Shown: positions 1 to 9,523 of the stretch, in pieces
How positions within the stretch are numbered: position 1 is the stretch's first letter
Layout of the letters: each line of letters begins with the position of its first letter
The notes under the pieces: generated by a model
The model's database searches: none
What the model was told of the DNA's origin: nothing
Seen by the model: only the letters and a program-made list of their open reading frames with translations
Position numbers and translations under genes: made by a program
Source of the DNA: Sinomicrobium kalidii
GTDB lineage: Bacteria > Bacteroidota > Bacteroidia > Flavobacteriales > Flavobacteriaceae
Direction: 5' to 3'
NCBI RefSeq assembly: GCF_021183825.1
Contig: NZ_CP089211.1
Location: 2,943,501-3,007,500 of the forward strand
Length of the DNA stretch: 64,000 nt

Positions 1-218
1 ATGCGGCGGAAATTATTAAAATATCGGGTGCGGGTTTTTTATTTGAACCTCAGGATGTAAATGATTTAAAACGAAAACTGGAAGAACTGTATCATTTGAA
101 TATGAATGAGAGAGAAAATATGGGTAAAAAGGGTATCGAATATTATGATAATAACCTTTCAATCGTTGCGAGCACTGAAAAATTAGAAAAAGCGTTTTTT
201 GAAATATTAAAACAATGA
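1..218 (+). CDS. glycosyltransferase family 4-type protein, C-terminal end (partial)
   Basis: Only the last 71 codons are in the window; the frame opens at base 3 and stops at TGA 216-218. The reading SGAGFLFEPQDVNDL followed by a helical tail (EELYHLNMNERENMGKKG) is the usual C-terminal end of GT-B fold (GT4-like) glycosyltransferases, where the donor-nucleotide domain ends in a helix packing back on the N-domain. The stop overlaps the next start as ATGA, so it is co-translated with the sulfotransferase. Its sugar specificity cannot be judged from this fragment. Context makes it a capsule or exopolysaccharide assembly enzyme acting at the inner membrane. Confidence 0.7.
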   Translation, partial: AAEIIKISGAGFLFEPQDVNDLKRKLEELYHLNMNERENMGKKGIEYYDNNLSIVASTEKLEKAFFEILKQ

Positions 219-1081
219 AAAATCCTCCTATTATTATCATAGGCGCCGGCCGTTCCGGAACCAATATTTTAAGGGACAGCATCTGTTCTATGCAAGGGTT
301 TGAAACCTGGCCCTGTGACGAGATCAATTATATTTGGCGTCATGGAAATATTGCCAAAAATACAGACCGGTTTACCGCAGAGGACGCCCGGCCGGCAGTG
401 AGAAAGTATATAAAAGGAGCATTTGAGAGTTTTCAACGGAAATCCGAAGCAGAATGTGTGGTGGAAAAAACCTGTGCCAGCAGTTTAAAAGTGCCTTTTA
501 TAGAGGCTATTTTTCCCGGTGCGAAATATATTTTTTTGATACGGGACGGTAGGGATGTTGCCAGCTCGGCAAAGCAACGTTGGACGGCGTCCCTGGAACT
601 TAAATATATATGGAAAAAGGTTAAATACGTGCCTGTGAGTGATATTCCTTATTATGGCTTCCGTTATTTTATCAACCGGATAAAGAAATTTTTTTCCAGT
701 GAAAAACGACTGGCTTTTTGGGGACCGATTTACCCGGGTATGATGGAAGATCTTCAAAAGGATTCCTTAATAGAGGTGTGTGGTAAACAATGGGCAGCGT
801 GTGTGAAAACTGCTTATGAAGACCTGTCTCAAATTGATTCTGACAGGGTACATATGATGAATTATGAAACTTTTGTGAGCAACCCAATGGAGCAGATGAT
901 AAGGGTAATGGATTTTATTGGAGTTAAAGTAGCAGAAGAAGAAGTTAAAGATTCGGTGGCCAAGGTATCTGCCAGAAGTATCGGAAATTATATAAAACAC
1001 ATAAGCCCGGATGATCTGGAAAAACTGAACGGGATTGTTGAGCCGGTAATGGCTGATATATACGGTAAAATAGAAAAATAA
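215..1081 (+). CDS. sulfotransferase family protein (polysaccharide sulfation)
   Basis: A 288-residue protein. Near the N-terminus GAGRSGTNIL (residues 10-19) is the 5'-phosphosulfate-binding loop of PAPS-dependent sulfotransferases, and IRDGRDVASS (109-118) is the 3'-phosphate-binding motif with its Arg and Ser. Family members transfer sulfate from PAPS to hydroxyl or amino groups. Lying between a glycosyltransferase and an initiating sugar-phosphate transferase, it is inferred to sulfate a saccharide of the cell-surface polymer. It overlaps the upstream gene by four bases and the downstream gene by one (TAATG), so the three are one translational unit. There is no signal peptide, so it is cytosolic. 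The acceptor is unknown. Confidence 0.85.
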   Translation: MKNPPIIIIGAGRSGTNILRDSICSMQGFETWPCDEINYIWRHGNIAKNTDRFTAEDARPAVRKYIKGAFESFQRKSEAECVVEKTCASSLKVPFIEAIFPGAKYIFLIRDGRDVASSAKQRWTASLELKYIWKKVKYVPVSDIPYYGFRYFINRIKKFFSSEKRLAFWGPIYPGMMEDLQKDSLIEVCGKQWAACVKTAYEDLSQIDSDRVHMMNYETFVSNPMEQMIRVMDFIGVKVAEEEVKDSVAKVSARSIGNYIKHISPDDLEKLNGIVEPVMADIYGKIEK

Positions 1082-1674
1082 TGACGGGATACCAGCGATT
1101 TCAGAAAAGAACTTTTGATGTAGTGGTTTCGTTTTTCGGATTGTTGTTTTTGTGGTGGCTTATAGTTGTTGCTGCTTTATTGGCTTATATAGATACGGGG
1201 CTAAGTGGTTTTTTTAAGCAGGAACGGGTTGGAAAAGATGGTCAGTTGTTTAAGGTGATAAAGATAAGAAGTATGCGTCCTGTAACAGGAGTAAATACTT
1301 CTGTTACGACGGATAAAGATCCCCGTATATCCAAAACCGGACGTTTTTGGAGAAAAACCAAGATTGATGAGCTTCCCCAACTTTGGAACGTTCTTGTGGG
1401 GAATATGAGTTTTGTAGGCCCCCGCCCGGATGTTCCCGGTTATGCAGATAAACTTGAGGGTAAAGATCGGTTGTTACTGAGTATAAGACCGGGAATAACC
1501 GGACCGGCAAGTATTAAGTTTAAGAATGAAGAGGAAATTTTAGCTGCTCAAAAAAATCCGGAGAAATACAATCGGGAAGTCATCTGGCCGGAGAAAGTAA
1601 GGATAAATCTGGAATATATCGAAAATTACAGCTTGTTAAAAGATATTGGATATATACTTAAAACTGTGTTTTAA
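1081..1674 (+). CDS. initiating sugar-phosphate transferase (bacterial sugar transferase family)
   Basis: A 197-residue minimal monotopic phosphoglycosyl transferase of the PglC/WcaJ C-domain type. It moves a sugar-1-phosphate from a UDP-sugar to undecaprenyl phosphate, the first membrane step of repeat-unit assembly. The N-terminus has the family opening [12 protein letters not shown] and one hydrophobic re-entrant helix (about 12-37). The catalytic Asp-Glu dyad is in [11 protein letters not shown] (D96, E97), followed by [15 protein letters not shown]. Its length matches the PglC class and it lacks the extra four-helix domain of WbaP. Its start overlaps the sulfotransferase stop. With the 377-residue aminotransferase downstream it resembles a Pgl-like bacillosamine pathway, but this is inference. 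Confidence 0.92.
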   Translation: MTGYQRFQKRTFDVVVSFFGLLFLWWLIVVAALLAYIDTGLSGFFKQERVGKDGQLFKVIKIRSMRPVTGVNTSVTTDKDPRISKTGRFWRKTKIDELPQLWNVLVGNMSFVGPRPDVPGYADKLEGKDRLLLSIRPGITGPASIKFKNEEEILAAQKNPEKYNREVIWPEKVRINLEYIENYSLLKDIGYILKTVF

Positions 1675-1705
1675 TTATATGGATTCTTAAAATAAAAGCA
1701 CAATT

Positions 1706-2839
1706 ATGGGAAAGGACAAAATCTGGCTCTCTTCCCCCCACATGGGAGGCACGGAGCAAAAATATGTAAAAGAAGCGTTTGACGATAATTGGGTGGCCCC
1801 TCTGGGGCCTCACGTCAATGGCCTTGAGGCCGACCTGGAAAGCTTTTTGGGAGAAGAAAAAAAGGTGGCGGCGGTAAGCGCCGGTACTGCGGCCCTGCAC
1901 CTGGCGCTGATCCTTTCGGGCGTTGAAGCCGGAGATGAAGTGATCTGCCAGAGCCTGACCTTTTCGGCTTCGGCAAACCCTATTGTATACCAGGGCGCTA
2001 CTCCTGTTTTTGTGGATAGCGAACCGGATACCTGGAATATATGTCCCAATGCTTTGGAAGATGCTATAAAAGCCAGGATAGCGCTGGGGAACAAGCCAAA
2101 AGCTATTATTGCAGTGCATCTTTACGGGATGCCTTATAAAGTAGATGAGGTAAAAGCTGTAGCAGAGAAATACGGAATACCTGTAATAGAAGATGCGGCG
2201 GAAGCCTTGGGAAGTACATACAAAGGGAAAAACTGCGGGACTTTCGAAGAATTGGCTATTTTGTCGTTTAACGGAAATAAGATCATTACAACTTCGGGTG
2301 GAGGGGCTTTGGTATGCCCGAATGAAGATTTAAAGAAAAAAGCGGTGTTTCTGGCTACACAGGCCAGGGACCAGGCGCCGCATTACCAACACAGCCACAT
2401 AGGGTATAACTACAGGATGAGCAACATTTGCGCCGGGATAGGCCGGGGTCAGATGGAAGTACTCAAGGAACGGGTAACACAACGCCGGGCCATGCATGCG
2501 TTTTATACGGAGATCTTCTCCGGTGTGGAAGGAATTACTCTGTTGAATGAGCCGGGCGAAGATTATTTTTGCAACCACTGGCTGACAGCCATCCTGACCG
2601 AAAGTTTTGAGCAACGCGAAGCCCTGCGCCTGGCCATGGAAGAAGACAACATAGAAAGTCGGCCTATATGGAAACCCATGCACCTGCAGCCGGTTTTTAA
2701 GAATGCTCCTTACTATGGAGGGCAAGTGGCTGAAGATATTTTTGACAGGGGGTTGTGTCTTCCTTCCGGATCTAATCTTACGGATACAGACAGGGATCGT
2801 ATTCGTGCTGCAATAATGAAATTTCTGAATTTGGAGTAA
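1706..2839 (+). CDS. DegT/DnrJ/EryC1/StrS aminotransferase (sugar 4-aminotransferase, PglE-like)
   Basis: A 377-residue PLP-dependent enzyme that aminates a nucleotide-linked keto-sugar, typically with glutamate as donor. Visible landmarks are SAGTAALHLAL (58-68, phosphate-binding region), HLYGMP (138-143), EDAAEALGS (162-170, the Asp that contacts the PLP pyridine nitrogen) and SFNGNKIITTSGGG (187-200) with the Schiff-base lysine K192. Opening WLSSPHMGGTEQKYV is like PglE-type enzymes that act on UDP-4-keto-6-deoxy-GlcNAc. The dehydratase at 3762 makes exactly that type of 4-keto product, so the two probably work in sequence. The intergenic gap from the transferase is 31 bp, so it belongs to the same operon. 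Confidence 0.9.
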   Translation: MGKDKIWLSSPHMGGTEQKYVKEAFDDNWVAPLGPHVNGLEADLESFLGEEKKVAAVSAGTAALHLALILSGVEAGDEVICQSLTFSASANPIVYQGATPVFVDSEPDTWNICPNALEDAIKARIALGNKPKAIIAVHLYGMPYKVDEVKAVAEKYGIPVIEDAAEALGSTYKGKNCGTFEELAILSFNGNKIITTSGGGALVCPNEDLKKKAVFLATQARDQAPHYQHSHIGYNYRMSNICAGIGRGQMEVLKERVTQRRAMHAFYTEIFSGVEGITLLNEPGEDYFCNHWLTAILTESFEQREALRLAMEEDNIESRPIWKPMHLQPVFKNAPYYGGQVAEDIFDRGLCLPSGSNLTDTDRDRIRAAIMKFLNLE

Positions 2840-3761
2840 GGTCGTGGCAATTAATGCTTACGAGCTGGCTATAATTAATATCACTTTTGAGTCCTGTTCC
2901 GGTAGAGAGTCGATCTCCGGGGAACAACTGTTTATAAATAACAGCATAAACCGGTTGGTGTTATGATTAAAAAAATGAAAAATCATTCGTAATAGCTGGA
3001 AGCTCCCCTCTTCAGAAGGCCCTACTGAGTTTGTCAAAGTATGGATGTTTCTCTGTGAAGTGGAGAGTTTGACCAGGTCCCCTAAGTTCCGGGGTTTACC
3101 TCTGAACTTTTGCCTTACTTGAGGTATGGGCTTTCTAACCCTCCGTCACGACTTCAGTCGTGCCACCTCCCTTCGTCACAAGGGAGGGACTTTGTAAGGC
3201 TTAAAAAACATATATGATATTATTGATGTAAAAATTGAGATAATAATGCATATACTCCGAATACCTTAAAAGAAATTGATGTCACCGGTATTTGTAGGGT
3301 GTTTTTTTATACAGGTGCAATATTTTCAGCATATGACGTTTTTATACCCGGGATGTGTTTTCCCGTTTTCGGAACCAATAGGGAGATCACCGATATTTTC
3401 TGTTTATTGGTCTAAATAGAGCGGAGGGAGAAGGTGTTAAAATGATTCATTCCGGGAAAGTGTGGATATTTGGTTGAGAATTTAACAGTAGAGAAGAAAT
3501 ATGTGGAAAGTGATTTCGTAACATCCAATTCACGTTAACGAAACGTAAGTAAAGAAAAAAAACCGTATATTCGCAGGAAACAGACTTTATTAATGAGAGA
3601 AAATACATCTAATAAAAAAGGTGTTTATCCCTTTTTTCGGGGATTTAGACCGGAATTTTAGGTTAATTTTAACAAGGCAGGGATTTTTTTAATACCTTTA
3701 TTCGTCCTGAAGGTCAAAAATTACTTGCTTTTTGAGTTTTATCGGGCAATTTTCGTAATAT
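2840..3761. other. long intergenic region with decayed repeats
   Basis: 922 bases without a credible gene. Around 2995-3195 there is a patch of direct and inverted short repeats bounded by CTCCCCTC... and ...AAGGGAGGG, with hairpins such as CACGACTTCAGTCGTG and CTCCCTTCGTCACAAGGGAG; its edges resemble the intergenic patch at 35700-35900. Near 3566-3573 TATATTCG is one mismatch from the TAnnTTTG -7 element and could start the capD transcript. A weak A-rich/T-rich hairpin at 3616-3640 could act in the leader. No antiterminator gene is visible nearby. Confidence 0.5.
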
Positions 3762-5840
3762 ATGAAAAAATTAAGTTGGGATAAGTTGAGGCGGGGAATC
3801 AGGCTGGCATTACAACCCGGGAAGAGAAAACTGGACCTGAAAAACATCGGTTACCTGCCGCGATGGATCATACTGGGTATAGATATTGCCATCCTGGTAT
3901 GCGCGGCTATAGTGACTTATGTATTGCTCCAGGGGCTGACCCTTAGTTTCTATTCGCGCTTAACCCGCCTTGAAGAACTCCTGATGATCGTAGGCGTAAA
4001 TACGGTGTTTTTTCTCCTTTTCCGGACGTATGCAGGCCTTATACGTTATTCGTCCTATATAGACGGTTTAAAATTGCTGTTTTCCACCTTTGCTTCTTTT
4101 GTAGCTTTGGCGGCGATCAGTTATACCAGCTACCTGGTTACCGGGGAAAAACTGTTCCTCGTTCCCGGGTTGTTTATGTACTTTATTATCTCCTTTGTCT
4201 TCCTGTTCCTGTTCCGGGTGGTGGTAAAACAGGTATTTCATGCCTATTTCAGTGAAACGAGGAAAACAGACAAGACCAAGGTACTGATCTTCGGGGCGGA
4301 TTCTAACGCCATATCGGTAGCCAATGCTATCCGTACGGAACAACCGGCACGGTTTAAGATCCTGGGCTTTGTGGATAAAAACGGGCATAATACCAGCAAG
4401 CGTATCCTGGACCTGCCCATACTGTGTAAAAACAAACGGATATCCGTACTCCTGAGGGCCCGCGGGGCACAGGCGGTTATCCTTGCGGACAAATACCTGA
4501 CCAAAGCAGAAAAAATAGCCCTGGTAGACGACTGCCTGGAGAACGGGTATAAGGTGTTTACGGCACCGTTGATCTCCGACTGGGAAAATGAACAGGATTT
4601 TTCAAGGCAGATCAAGAACATACAGATCGAAGACCTGTTGGAACGAAAGCCGATTGTGCTGGACAACAAAAGTATTTCCAAAGAACTTAAAGGGAAAAGA
4701 GTACTGGTTACCGGGGCGGCGGGTTCCATAGGCAGTGAGATCGTACGCCAGGTACTGAAATACGATCCCGAACTTTTGATTATCGTAGACCAGGCAGAGA
4801 CTCCCCTGCATCAATTGCGCCTGGAGTTAAATAATCTTTCCGGGGAGATACAGCATGAAACCGTAATCGCCGATGTCCGTAATTACGAACGGATGGACCG
4901 TGTTTTTAAAGCCTTTGCCCCGGAGGTGGTCTATCATGCGGCAGCTTATAAACACGTGCCCCTGATGGAAGAAAATCCTTCGGAAGCGGTTTTTGTTAAT
5001 ATTATGGGGACCCGGAATATGGCCGACCTGGCTGTGGAGCACAAGGTGGAAAAGTTTGTTATGGTATCGACGGACAAGGCCGTTAACCCGAGCAATGTGA
5101 TGGGGGCTTCCAAACGTATTGCAGAGATGTATGTACAGTCGCTCTATTTTTCCAACAGGGAGAAAGGAAAGAAAACAACGCGGTTTATCACTACGCGTTT
5201 TGGGAATGTGCTGGGATCCAACGGTTCTGTGGTTCCGCTGTTTAAGGAACAGATCGCTAAAGGGGGGCCTGTAACCATTACCCACCCGGATATTATCCGC
5301 TATTTTATGACCATTCCCGAAGCCTGCCGCCTTGTACTGGAAGCCGGGGCCATGGGGAAAGGCGGGGAGATCTTTATTTTTGATATGGGCGAGGCCGTAA
5401 AGATCATGGATTTGGCCACAAAAATGATCCGCCTGGCCGGTTTTATCCCCGAAGAAGATATCGAAATAAAAGTCACCGGGCTGCGACCGGGGGAAAAGCT
5501 CTATGAAGAACTGTTAAGCGACAAGGCAAAGACCCTGCCCACCCACCACGAAAAGATCATGATTGCAACCGAAACTATCGACGATTACGACTATGTTAAT
5601 AAAACCATACGCTCCATTTTTGAAACCGCCAAGCAATATAAAAATGACAAAACGGTAAAATACATGAAAAACCTGGTCCCCGAATACAAAAGCATGAACT
5701 CTTTGTTTGAATCCCTGGATAACAAGGGTAGTACGGAGCCATCCCCGTCAGAACCGACCATCCTTGCTGAAGATATGGCTGACAAGGAGAAAAAGAAACT
5801 ATACGGTACCGGGAAACACCGGGTAGGGTTCTCCGGGTAA
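3762..5840 (+). CDS. CapD/WbpM-type membrane nucleotide-sugar 4,6-dehydratase
   Basis: A 692-residue polysaccharide biosynthesis protein. About four transmembrane helices occupy residues 33-155, followed by a CoA-binding-like Rossmann region (about 172-300) and the catalytic SDR domain. TGAAGSIGSE (317-326) binds NAD(P). STDK (436-439) and MGASK (447-451) form the catalytic site; a Met replaces the usual Tyr of YxxxK, which is normal for the long WbpM/PglF-like dehydratases. Family members convert UDP-GlcNAc to UDP-4-keto-6-deoxy sugar at the inner membrane. The product is the expected substrate of the aminotransferase at 1706. The C-terminal 50 residues are polar and low-complexity. It is separated from neighbours by long gaps, so it may have its own promoter. 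Confidence 0.93.
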   Translation: MKKLSWDKLRRGIRLALQPGKRKLDLKNIGYLPRWIILGIDIAILVCAAIVTYVLLQGLTLSFYSRLTRLEELLMIVGVNTVFFLLFRTYAGLIRYSSYIDGLKLLFSTFASFVALAAISYTSYLVTGEKLFLVPGLFMYFIISFVFLFLFRVVVKQVFHAYFSETRKTDKTKVLIFGADSNAISVANAIRTEQPARFKILGFVDKNGHNTSKRILDLPILCKNKRISVLLRARGAQAVILADKYLTKAEKIALVDDCLENGYKVFTAPLISDWENEQDFSRQIKNIQIEDLLERKPIVLDNKSISKELKGKRVLVTGAAGSIGSEIVRQVLKYDPELLIIVDQAETPLHQLRLELNNLSGEIQHETVIADVRNYERMDRVFKAFAPEVVYHAAAYKHVPLMEENPSEAVFVNIMGTRNMADLAVEHKVEKFVMVSTDKAVNPSNVMGASKRIAEMYVQSLYFSNREKGKKTTRFITTRFGNVLGSNGSVVPLFKEQIAKGGPVTITHPDIIRYFMTIPEACRLVLEAGAMGKGGEIFIFDMGEAVKIMDLATKMIRLAGFIPEEDIEIKVTGLRPGEKLYEELLSDKAKTLPTHHEKIMIATETIDDYDYVNKTIRSIFETAKQYKNDKTVKYMKNLVPEYKSMNSLFESLDNKGSTEPSPSEPTILAEDMADKEKKKLYGTGKHRVGFSG

Positions 5841-6083
5841 TCTTTATAAATTAGTGAATATATAAGGTGGGTGTAACAAATCTTCTTTCACCGGGTATTA
5901 TCCCTTTTAATTAAGTGTGTATATAAAAAGGCTTTATAAAACCGGAAGTAAAAATTCCGGCTCCCTTTGGGCACTATATTAAGCACAGTTGAAATGGTGG
6001 GGATAAAAAGGATTTTTATACAGCTGGCCATTTGATGATAGTGAAAAAAGTAAATTTGTAGCATCCGCCGGTAAATTTAACTC

Positions 6084-6100
6084 GCAAATGTTATATTTGC
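6084..6100 (+). promoter_or_regulatory. TAnnTTTG -7 element inside a palindrome, upstream of the export genes
   Basis: TATATTTG at 6092-6099 matches the Bacteroidota -7 consensus TAnnTTTG exactly. It lies inside the inverted repeat GCAAAT-gttat-ATTTGC (6084-6100), which could be a binding site overlapping the promoter. I see no TTG at the standard distance upstream, so strength is uncertain. The first codon of the wza-like gene follows 61 bases later. The rest of 5841-6160 shows nothing else. Confidence 0.5.
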
Positions 6101-6160
6101 AGCACTAAATATACGCTTTGCCCTGTTAGGGCGTTAAAAAAGAAGAGATATAAACGACAG

Positions 6161-6955
6161 ATGATGATAAAACGTTTAATACCTTGCCATACCCCTGCTT
6201 TTTTCCTGATGCTTTTTGGTATTGTTCTGATGACTTCCTGCGCCTCCCGGAAGGATATCGTGTATTTCCAGGATATCGAGGAGATTGATAAACTGGCCAG
6301 TAAAGTCATATATGATCCGGTTTTACAGCCGGATGACCTGCTGACTATTACGGTATCTGCTTTTGATACGGAAATGGCCATGCCTTTTAATTTACCGGCC
6401 GTGGCCTATATGGGGACGGATGGAATGGCGGCCGGGAGGGCGCAATATCAAACCTATCTTATAGATAATAAGGGAAAAATAGAATTCCCGGTTATTGGGC
6501 CGGTAAAGCTGGGAGGGTTGACCCGTAATGAAGCGGTTAACTTGTTAAAGAAAAAGATATCCCACTATGTTAAGGATCCTATTGTGAACATACGGATTAT
6601 GAACTATAAGGTGACCGTACTTGGTGAAGTGGCCCGGCCGGGTTCATATACTATTCCTAATGAACGCATTACCATCCTGGAGGCATTGGGGTTGGCCGGA
6701 GATCTTACCGTATATGGTAAAAGAGATAATATACTGGTGATCCGCGATAAGAACGGGGAAAAGACCTATACCCGGGTGGATATTACCAAAAAAGATGTCC
6801 TCGAATCGCCTTATTATTATTTACAGCAGAATGATGTGATCTATGTGGAGCCAAACAAGGCCCAGGTACAATCTTCTACCTATAATCGGAACGCTACAGT
6901 GGTGATCTCTATAGCCTCTGTAATCATAGCCCTTATTTCAGTACTGACCCGATAA
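6161..6955 (+). CDS. Wza-like polysaccharide export outer-membrane lipoprotein
   Basis: A 264-residue polysaccharide biosynthesis/export protein. A lipoprotein signal ends in MTSC with C27 as the lipidated residue. Then comes the export-domain core (VLQPDDLLTITV..., IDNKGKIEFPVIGPVKLGGLTRNEA) and one SLBB-like beta-grasp domain (VTVLGEVARPGSYTIPNERITILEALGLAG). A C-terminal hydrophobic helix (about 245-262) replaces the Wza amphipathic barrel helix, as is common in Bacteroidota. It forms the outer-membrane exit for capsule or exopolysaccharide and works with the Wzc-like kinase that follows 14 bases later. A second in-frame ATG is one codon in, so either could be used. Confidence 0.92.
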   Translation: MMIKRLIPCHTPAFFLMLFGIVLMTSCASRKDIVYFQDIEEIDKLASKVIYDPVLQPDDLLTITVSAFDTEMAMPFNLPAVAYMGTDGMAAGRAQYQTYLIDNKGKIEFPVIGPVKLGGLTRNEAVNLLKKKISHYVKDPIVNIRIMNYKVTVLGEVARPGSYTIPNERITILEALGLAGDLTVYGKRDNILVIRDKNGEKTYTRVDITKKDVLESPYYYLQQNDVIYVEPNKAQVQSSTYNRNATVVISIASVIIALISVLTR

Positions 6956-6969
6956 TATCATAATATATA

Positions 6970-9348
6970 ATGCAATCAAACGAACAAATACAGCCCATAC
7001 ATCCCGCGGGGGAAGAAGAGATCAATCTTCGTGACCAGTTGGAGAGTTACCTTATTCATTGGAAATGGTTTGTACTGGGAGTAGTCTTGTGTGTGGCTGC
7101 TGCTTTTTTGTACCTCAGGTATGCTACACCGCAATACAGCGTCTCGGCTACTATCATGATCAAGGATGATAAGTCGGGAGGGATGTCTTCCGAAATGTCT
7201 GCTTTTGAGGACATGGGGTTATTGTTCGGAAATGCGACCAATAGTGTGGATAATGAAATTGAGGTGCTGAAGTCCAGGACCCTGATGGAAAATGTGATCC
7301 GGCAGCGTAACCTGAATATTTCATACTTTACGAAGGGACGTATTAAAACTTCCGAAGTGTACGGGAACAGCCCGGTAAAGATTAATTTTTCCGTAGCCGA
7401 TTCTGTGCTTTATAAAATGGATACCACCTTTACGGTACATATAAAATCGGATACCCGTTTTGCCTTGCTTGACAGTGAGGGGGAGAATAAGGGAGAATAT
7501 GCTTTTGGTGAAAATGTGGCGTCTGCCATGGGAAATATAACCGTAATTCCACATTTTGAAGAAAAAGACGTAGCGGGTAGATCTGTGGTGATGGTGATTC
7601 GTCCGCTGGATAAGGTAACCCTGAATTATCAGGATCGTTTACAGGTTTCGCTGGTCAACAAAAATACCAGTGTTATACAGTTAAGTCTGAATGATCCCGT
7701 AAAAGAAAAAGCGGAGGATATATTAGATGGTCTGATCCGGCAATATAATGAGGATGTAGTTGCAGACAAAAACCTGGTGTCTAAAAATACGGCGGATTTT
7801 ATCGATGAACGGCTAAAAGTAATTGAAAGGCAATTGGGGGATGTGGAAGAAGATGCCGAAAGCTTTAAGCAGTCAAACAAGTTGACAGATATTACTTCAG
7901 AGGCGGAAATCGCTTTAGGGAGTGCCAGTGATTACGAAAAGCGGGCTGTGGAAGCGGAAACGAAGTTGCAACTGACCAATTACCTGATCGATTACCTGAA
8001 CAGGAATAATGACAACAGCAGTCTTATCCCTGCCAATATAGGCCCGGACGATGGTAACACCGGTCCCCTTATTATGGAGTATAACGGGTTGGTACAGGAG
8101 CGTAACCGCCTGTTAAAGAGTTCCACGGAAAACCATCCGACGATCATCAACCTGGACGGGCAGATAACCGAACTGCGGCAAACCATCAGGGAAACCCTGG
8201 GTAACCTTAAGTCTTCCCAGACAATATCGCTGAATGAACTGAAGCGACAGGAGAAGCTGTTGAGCTCTAAAATATCGGCGGTACCGGAACAGGAACGTGT
8301 ATTCCGGGGCATTCAAAGGCAACAACAGATCAAGGAAACGTTGTATCTTTATTTACTTCAGAAAAAGGAAGAAACGGCGATCTCCCTTGCGGTAACCGCC
8401 CCTAATGCAAAGATCATTGATGCGGCTTACGGCCCGGAAGACCCGGTTTCTCCCAAGAAAAAAATAGTATTGCTGGGTTCTTTTGTCCTGGGGCTTCTGA
8501 TCCCGTTCGGGGTCATTTATTTAAAAGACCTGTTGGATACCAAAGTACAGGGGCGTAAGGATATCGAAGGTAAACTTACCGTGCCTTTCCTTGGAGATAT
8601 TCCCAAATCCCAAAGTAACGAAGAGATCATCTCCATGGACAGCCGGAGCAGTGCGGCGGAAGCGTTCCGTATCTTACGGACCAACCTGGACTTTATGCTG
8701 GCCAATGTAGAAGGTGATAAGGCCAAAAAGATCTTTGTGACCTCTACGGTGGCCGGGGAAGGAAAAACTTTTGTTTCTATCAATCTGGCAGGAACTTTAG
8801 CACTTTCCGGTAAAAAAGTATTGATCGTAGGGATGGATATCCGGAACCCCAAGCTTACGGAATATGTGGAATTCCCGCATTCCCGTGGCCTTACGAATTA
8901 CCTGACCAACGGGGAAACCGATGTGGAAGGCATGATCTTTAAATTTGACAAGGAAGGTTTTGATCATCTGGATATACTTACTTCCGGGGCTATACCCCCT
9001 AACCCGGCCGAGCTGTTAATGAGCGGTAAGGTAGGAAATCTGTTTGCCGACCTGGAAGATAAATACGATTATATTGTAGTGGATACCGCCCCGGTAAGTT
9101 TGGTAACGGATACTTTATTGATCAGCAAATATGCCGATGTCTTTGTCTATGTATGCCGTGCCGGTTACCTGGATAAACGCCTGCTGGCCATCCCGGAAAA
9201 CCTTTACAAGGAAAAACGCCTGCCCAATATGGCGATGCTGGTCAACGATTCGGATTCCAAAAAGGGCTATGGCTATGGTTATGGCTACGGTTACGGCCAG
9301 GAAACCAAACCCTGGTGGAAACGGATCATGAAGAAATATAAAGGATAG
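6970..9348 (+). CDS. Wzc-like chain-length determinant / BY-kinase
   Basis: A 792-residue tyrosine autokinase controlling polymer length and export. The Wzz domain spans TM1 (about 33-50), a periplasmic coiled-coil segment (about 270-480, rich in Glu/Gln/Leu) and TM2 (about 497-518). The cytoplasmic BY-kinase domain has Walker A VTSTVAGEGKT (590-600, K599), the Walker A' strand KVLIVGMDIRNPKL, and the Walker B-like YIVVDTAPV. The C-terminus has a run of five Tyr alternating with Gly (767-775), the acceptor cluster for trans-autophosphorylation, then a basic tail. Fusing the kinase with the Wzz part in one chain is the proteobacterial/Bacteroidota arrangement. It forms the trans-envelope complex with the Wza-like lipoprotein. 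Confidence 0.95.
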   Translation: MQSNEQIQPIHPAGEEEINLRDQLESYLIHWKWFVLGVVLCVAAAFLYLRYATPQYSVSATIMIKDDKSGGMSSEMSAFEDMGLLFGNATNSVDNEIEVLKSRTLMENVIRQRNLNISYFTKGRIKTSEVYGNSPVKINFSVADSVLYKMDTTFTVHIKSDTRFALLDSEGENKGEYAFGENVASAMGNITVIPHFEEKDVAGRSVVMVIRPLDKVTLNYQDRLQVSLVNKNTSVIQLSLNDPVKEKAEDILDGLIRQYNEDVVADKNLVSKNTADFIDERLKVIERQLGDVEEDAESFKQSNKLTDITSEAEIALGSASDYEKRAVEAETKLQLTNYLIDYLNRNNDNSSLIPANIGPDDGNTGPLIMEYNGLVQERNRLLKSSTENHPTIINLDGQITELRQTIRETLGNLKSSQTISLNELKRQEKLLSSKISAVPEQERVFRGIQRQQQIKETLYLYLLQKKEETAISLAVTAPNAKIIDAAYGPEDPVSPKKKIVLLGSFVLGLLIPFGVIYLKDLLDTKVQGRKDIEGKLTVPFLGDIPKSQSNEEIISMDSRSSAAEAFRILRTNLDFMLANVEGDKAKKIFVTSTVAGEGKTFVSINLAGTLALSGKKVLIVGMDIRNPKLTEYVEFPHSRGLTNYLTNGETDVEGMIFKFDKEGFDHLDILTSGAIPPNPAELLMSGKVGNLFADLEDKYDYIVVDTAPVSLVTDTLLISKYADVFVYVCRAGYLDKRLLAIPENLYKEKRLPNMAMLVNDSDSKKGYGYGYGYGYGQETKPWWKRIMKKYKG
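9265..9300 (+). repeat. hexanucleotide repeat coding the Wzc tyrosine cluster
   Basis: Five successive GGYTAY units (GGC TAT, GGC TAT, GGT TAT, GGC TAC, GGT TAC) followed by GGC CAG encode Gly-Tyr repeats in frame. Any gain or loss of a unit would change the number of acceptor tyrosines without shifting the frame. Third-position differences show it is not a fresh expansion. Confidence 0.8.
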
Positions 9349-9523
9349 GGTTTTTATGATATCCTGATCCGGTTTTTTGTAAAAGTACAGGGGGTAAAAG
9401 ATGTATTTGTGCTGCATGGGATAAAGATTTAAAAGAAACCGAAACCTGATCTGATGATTCTCCGTTTTATACTGATGAAAGTCAAATAAATACCCGAATC
9501 TTAATAAAAAAAAACAGGAAAAA

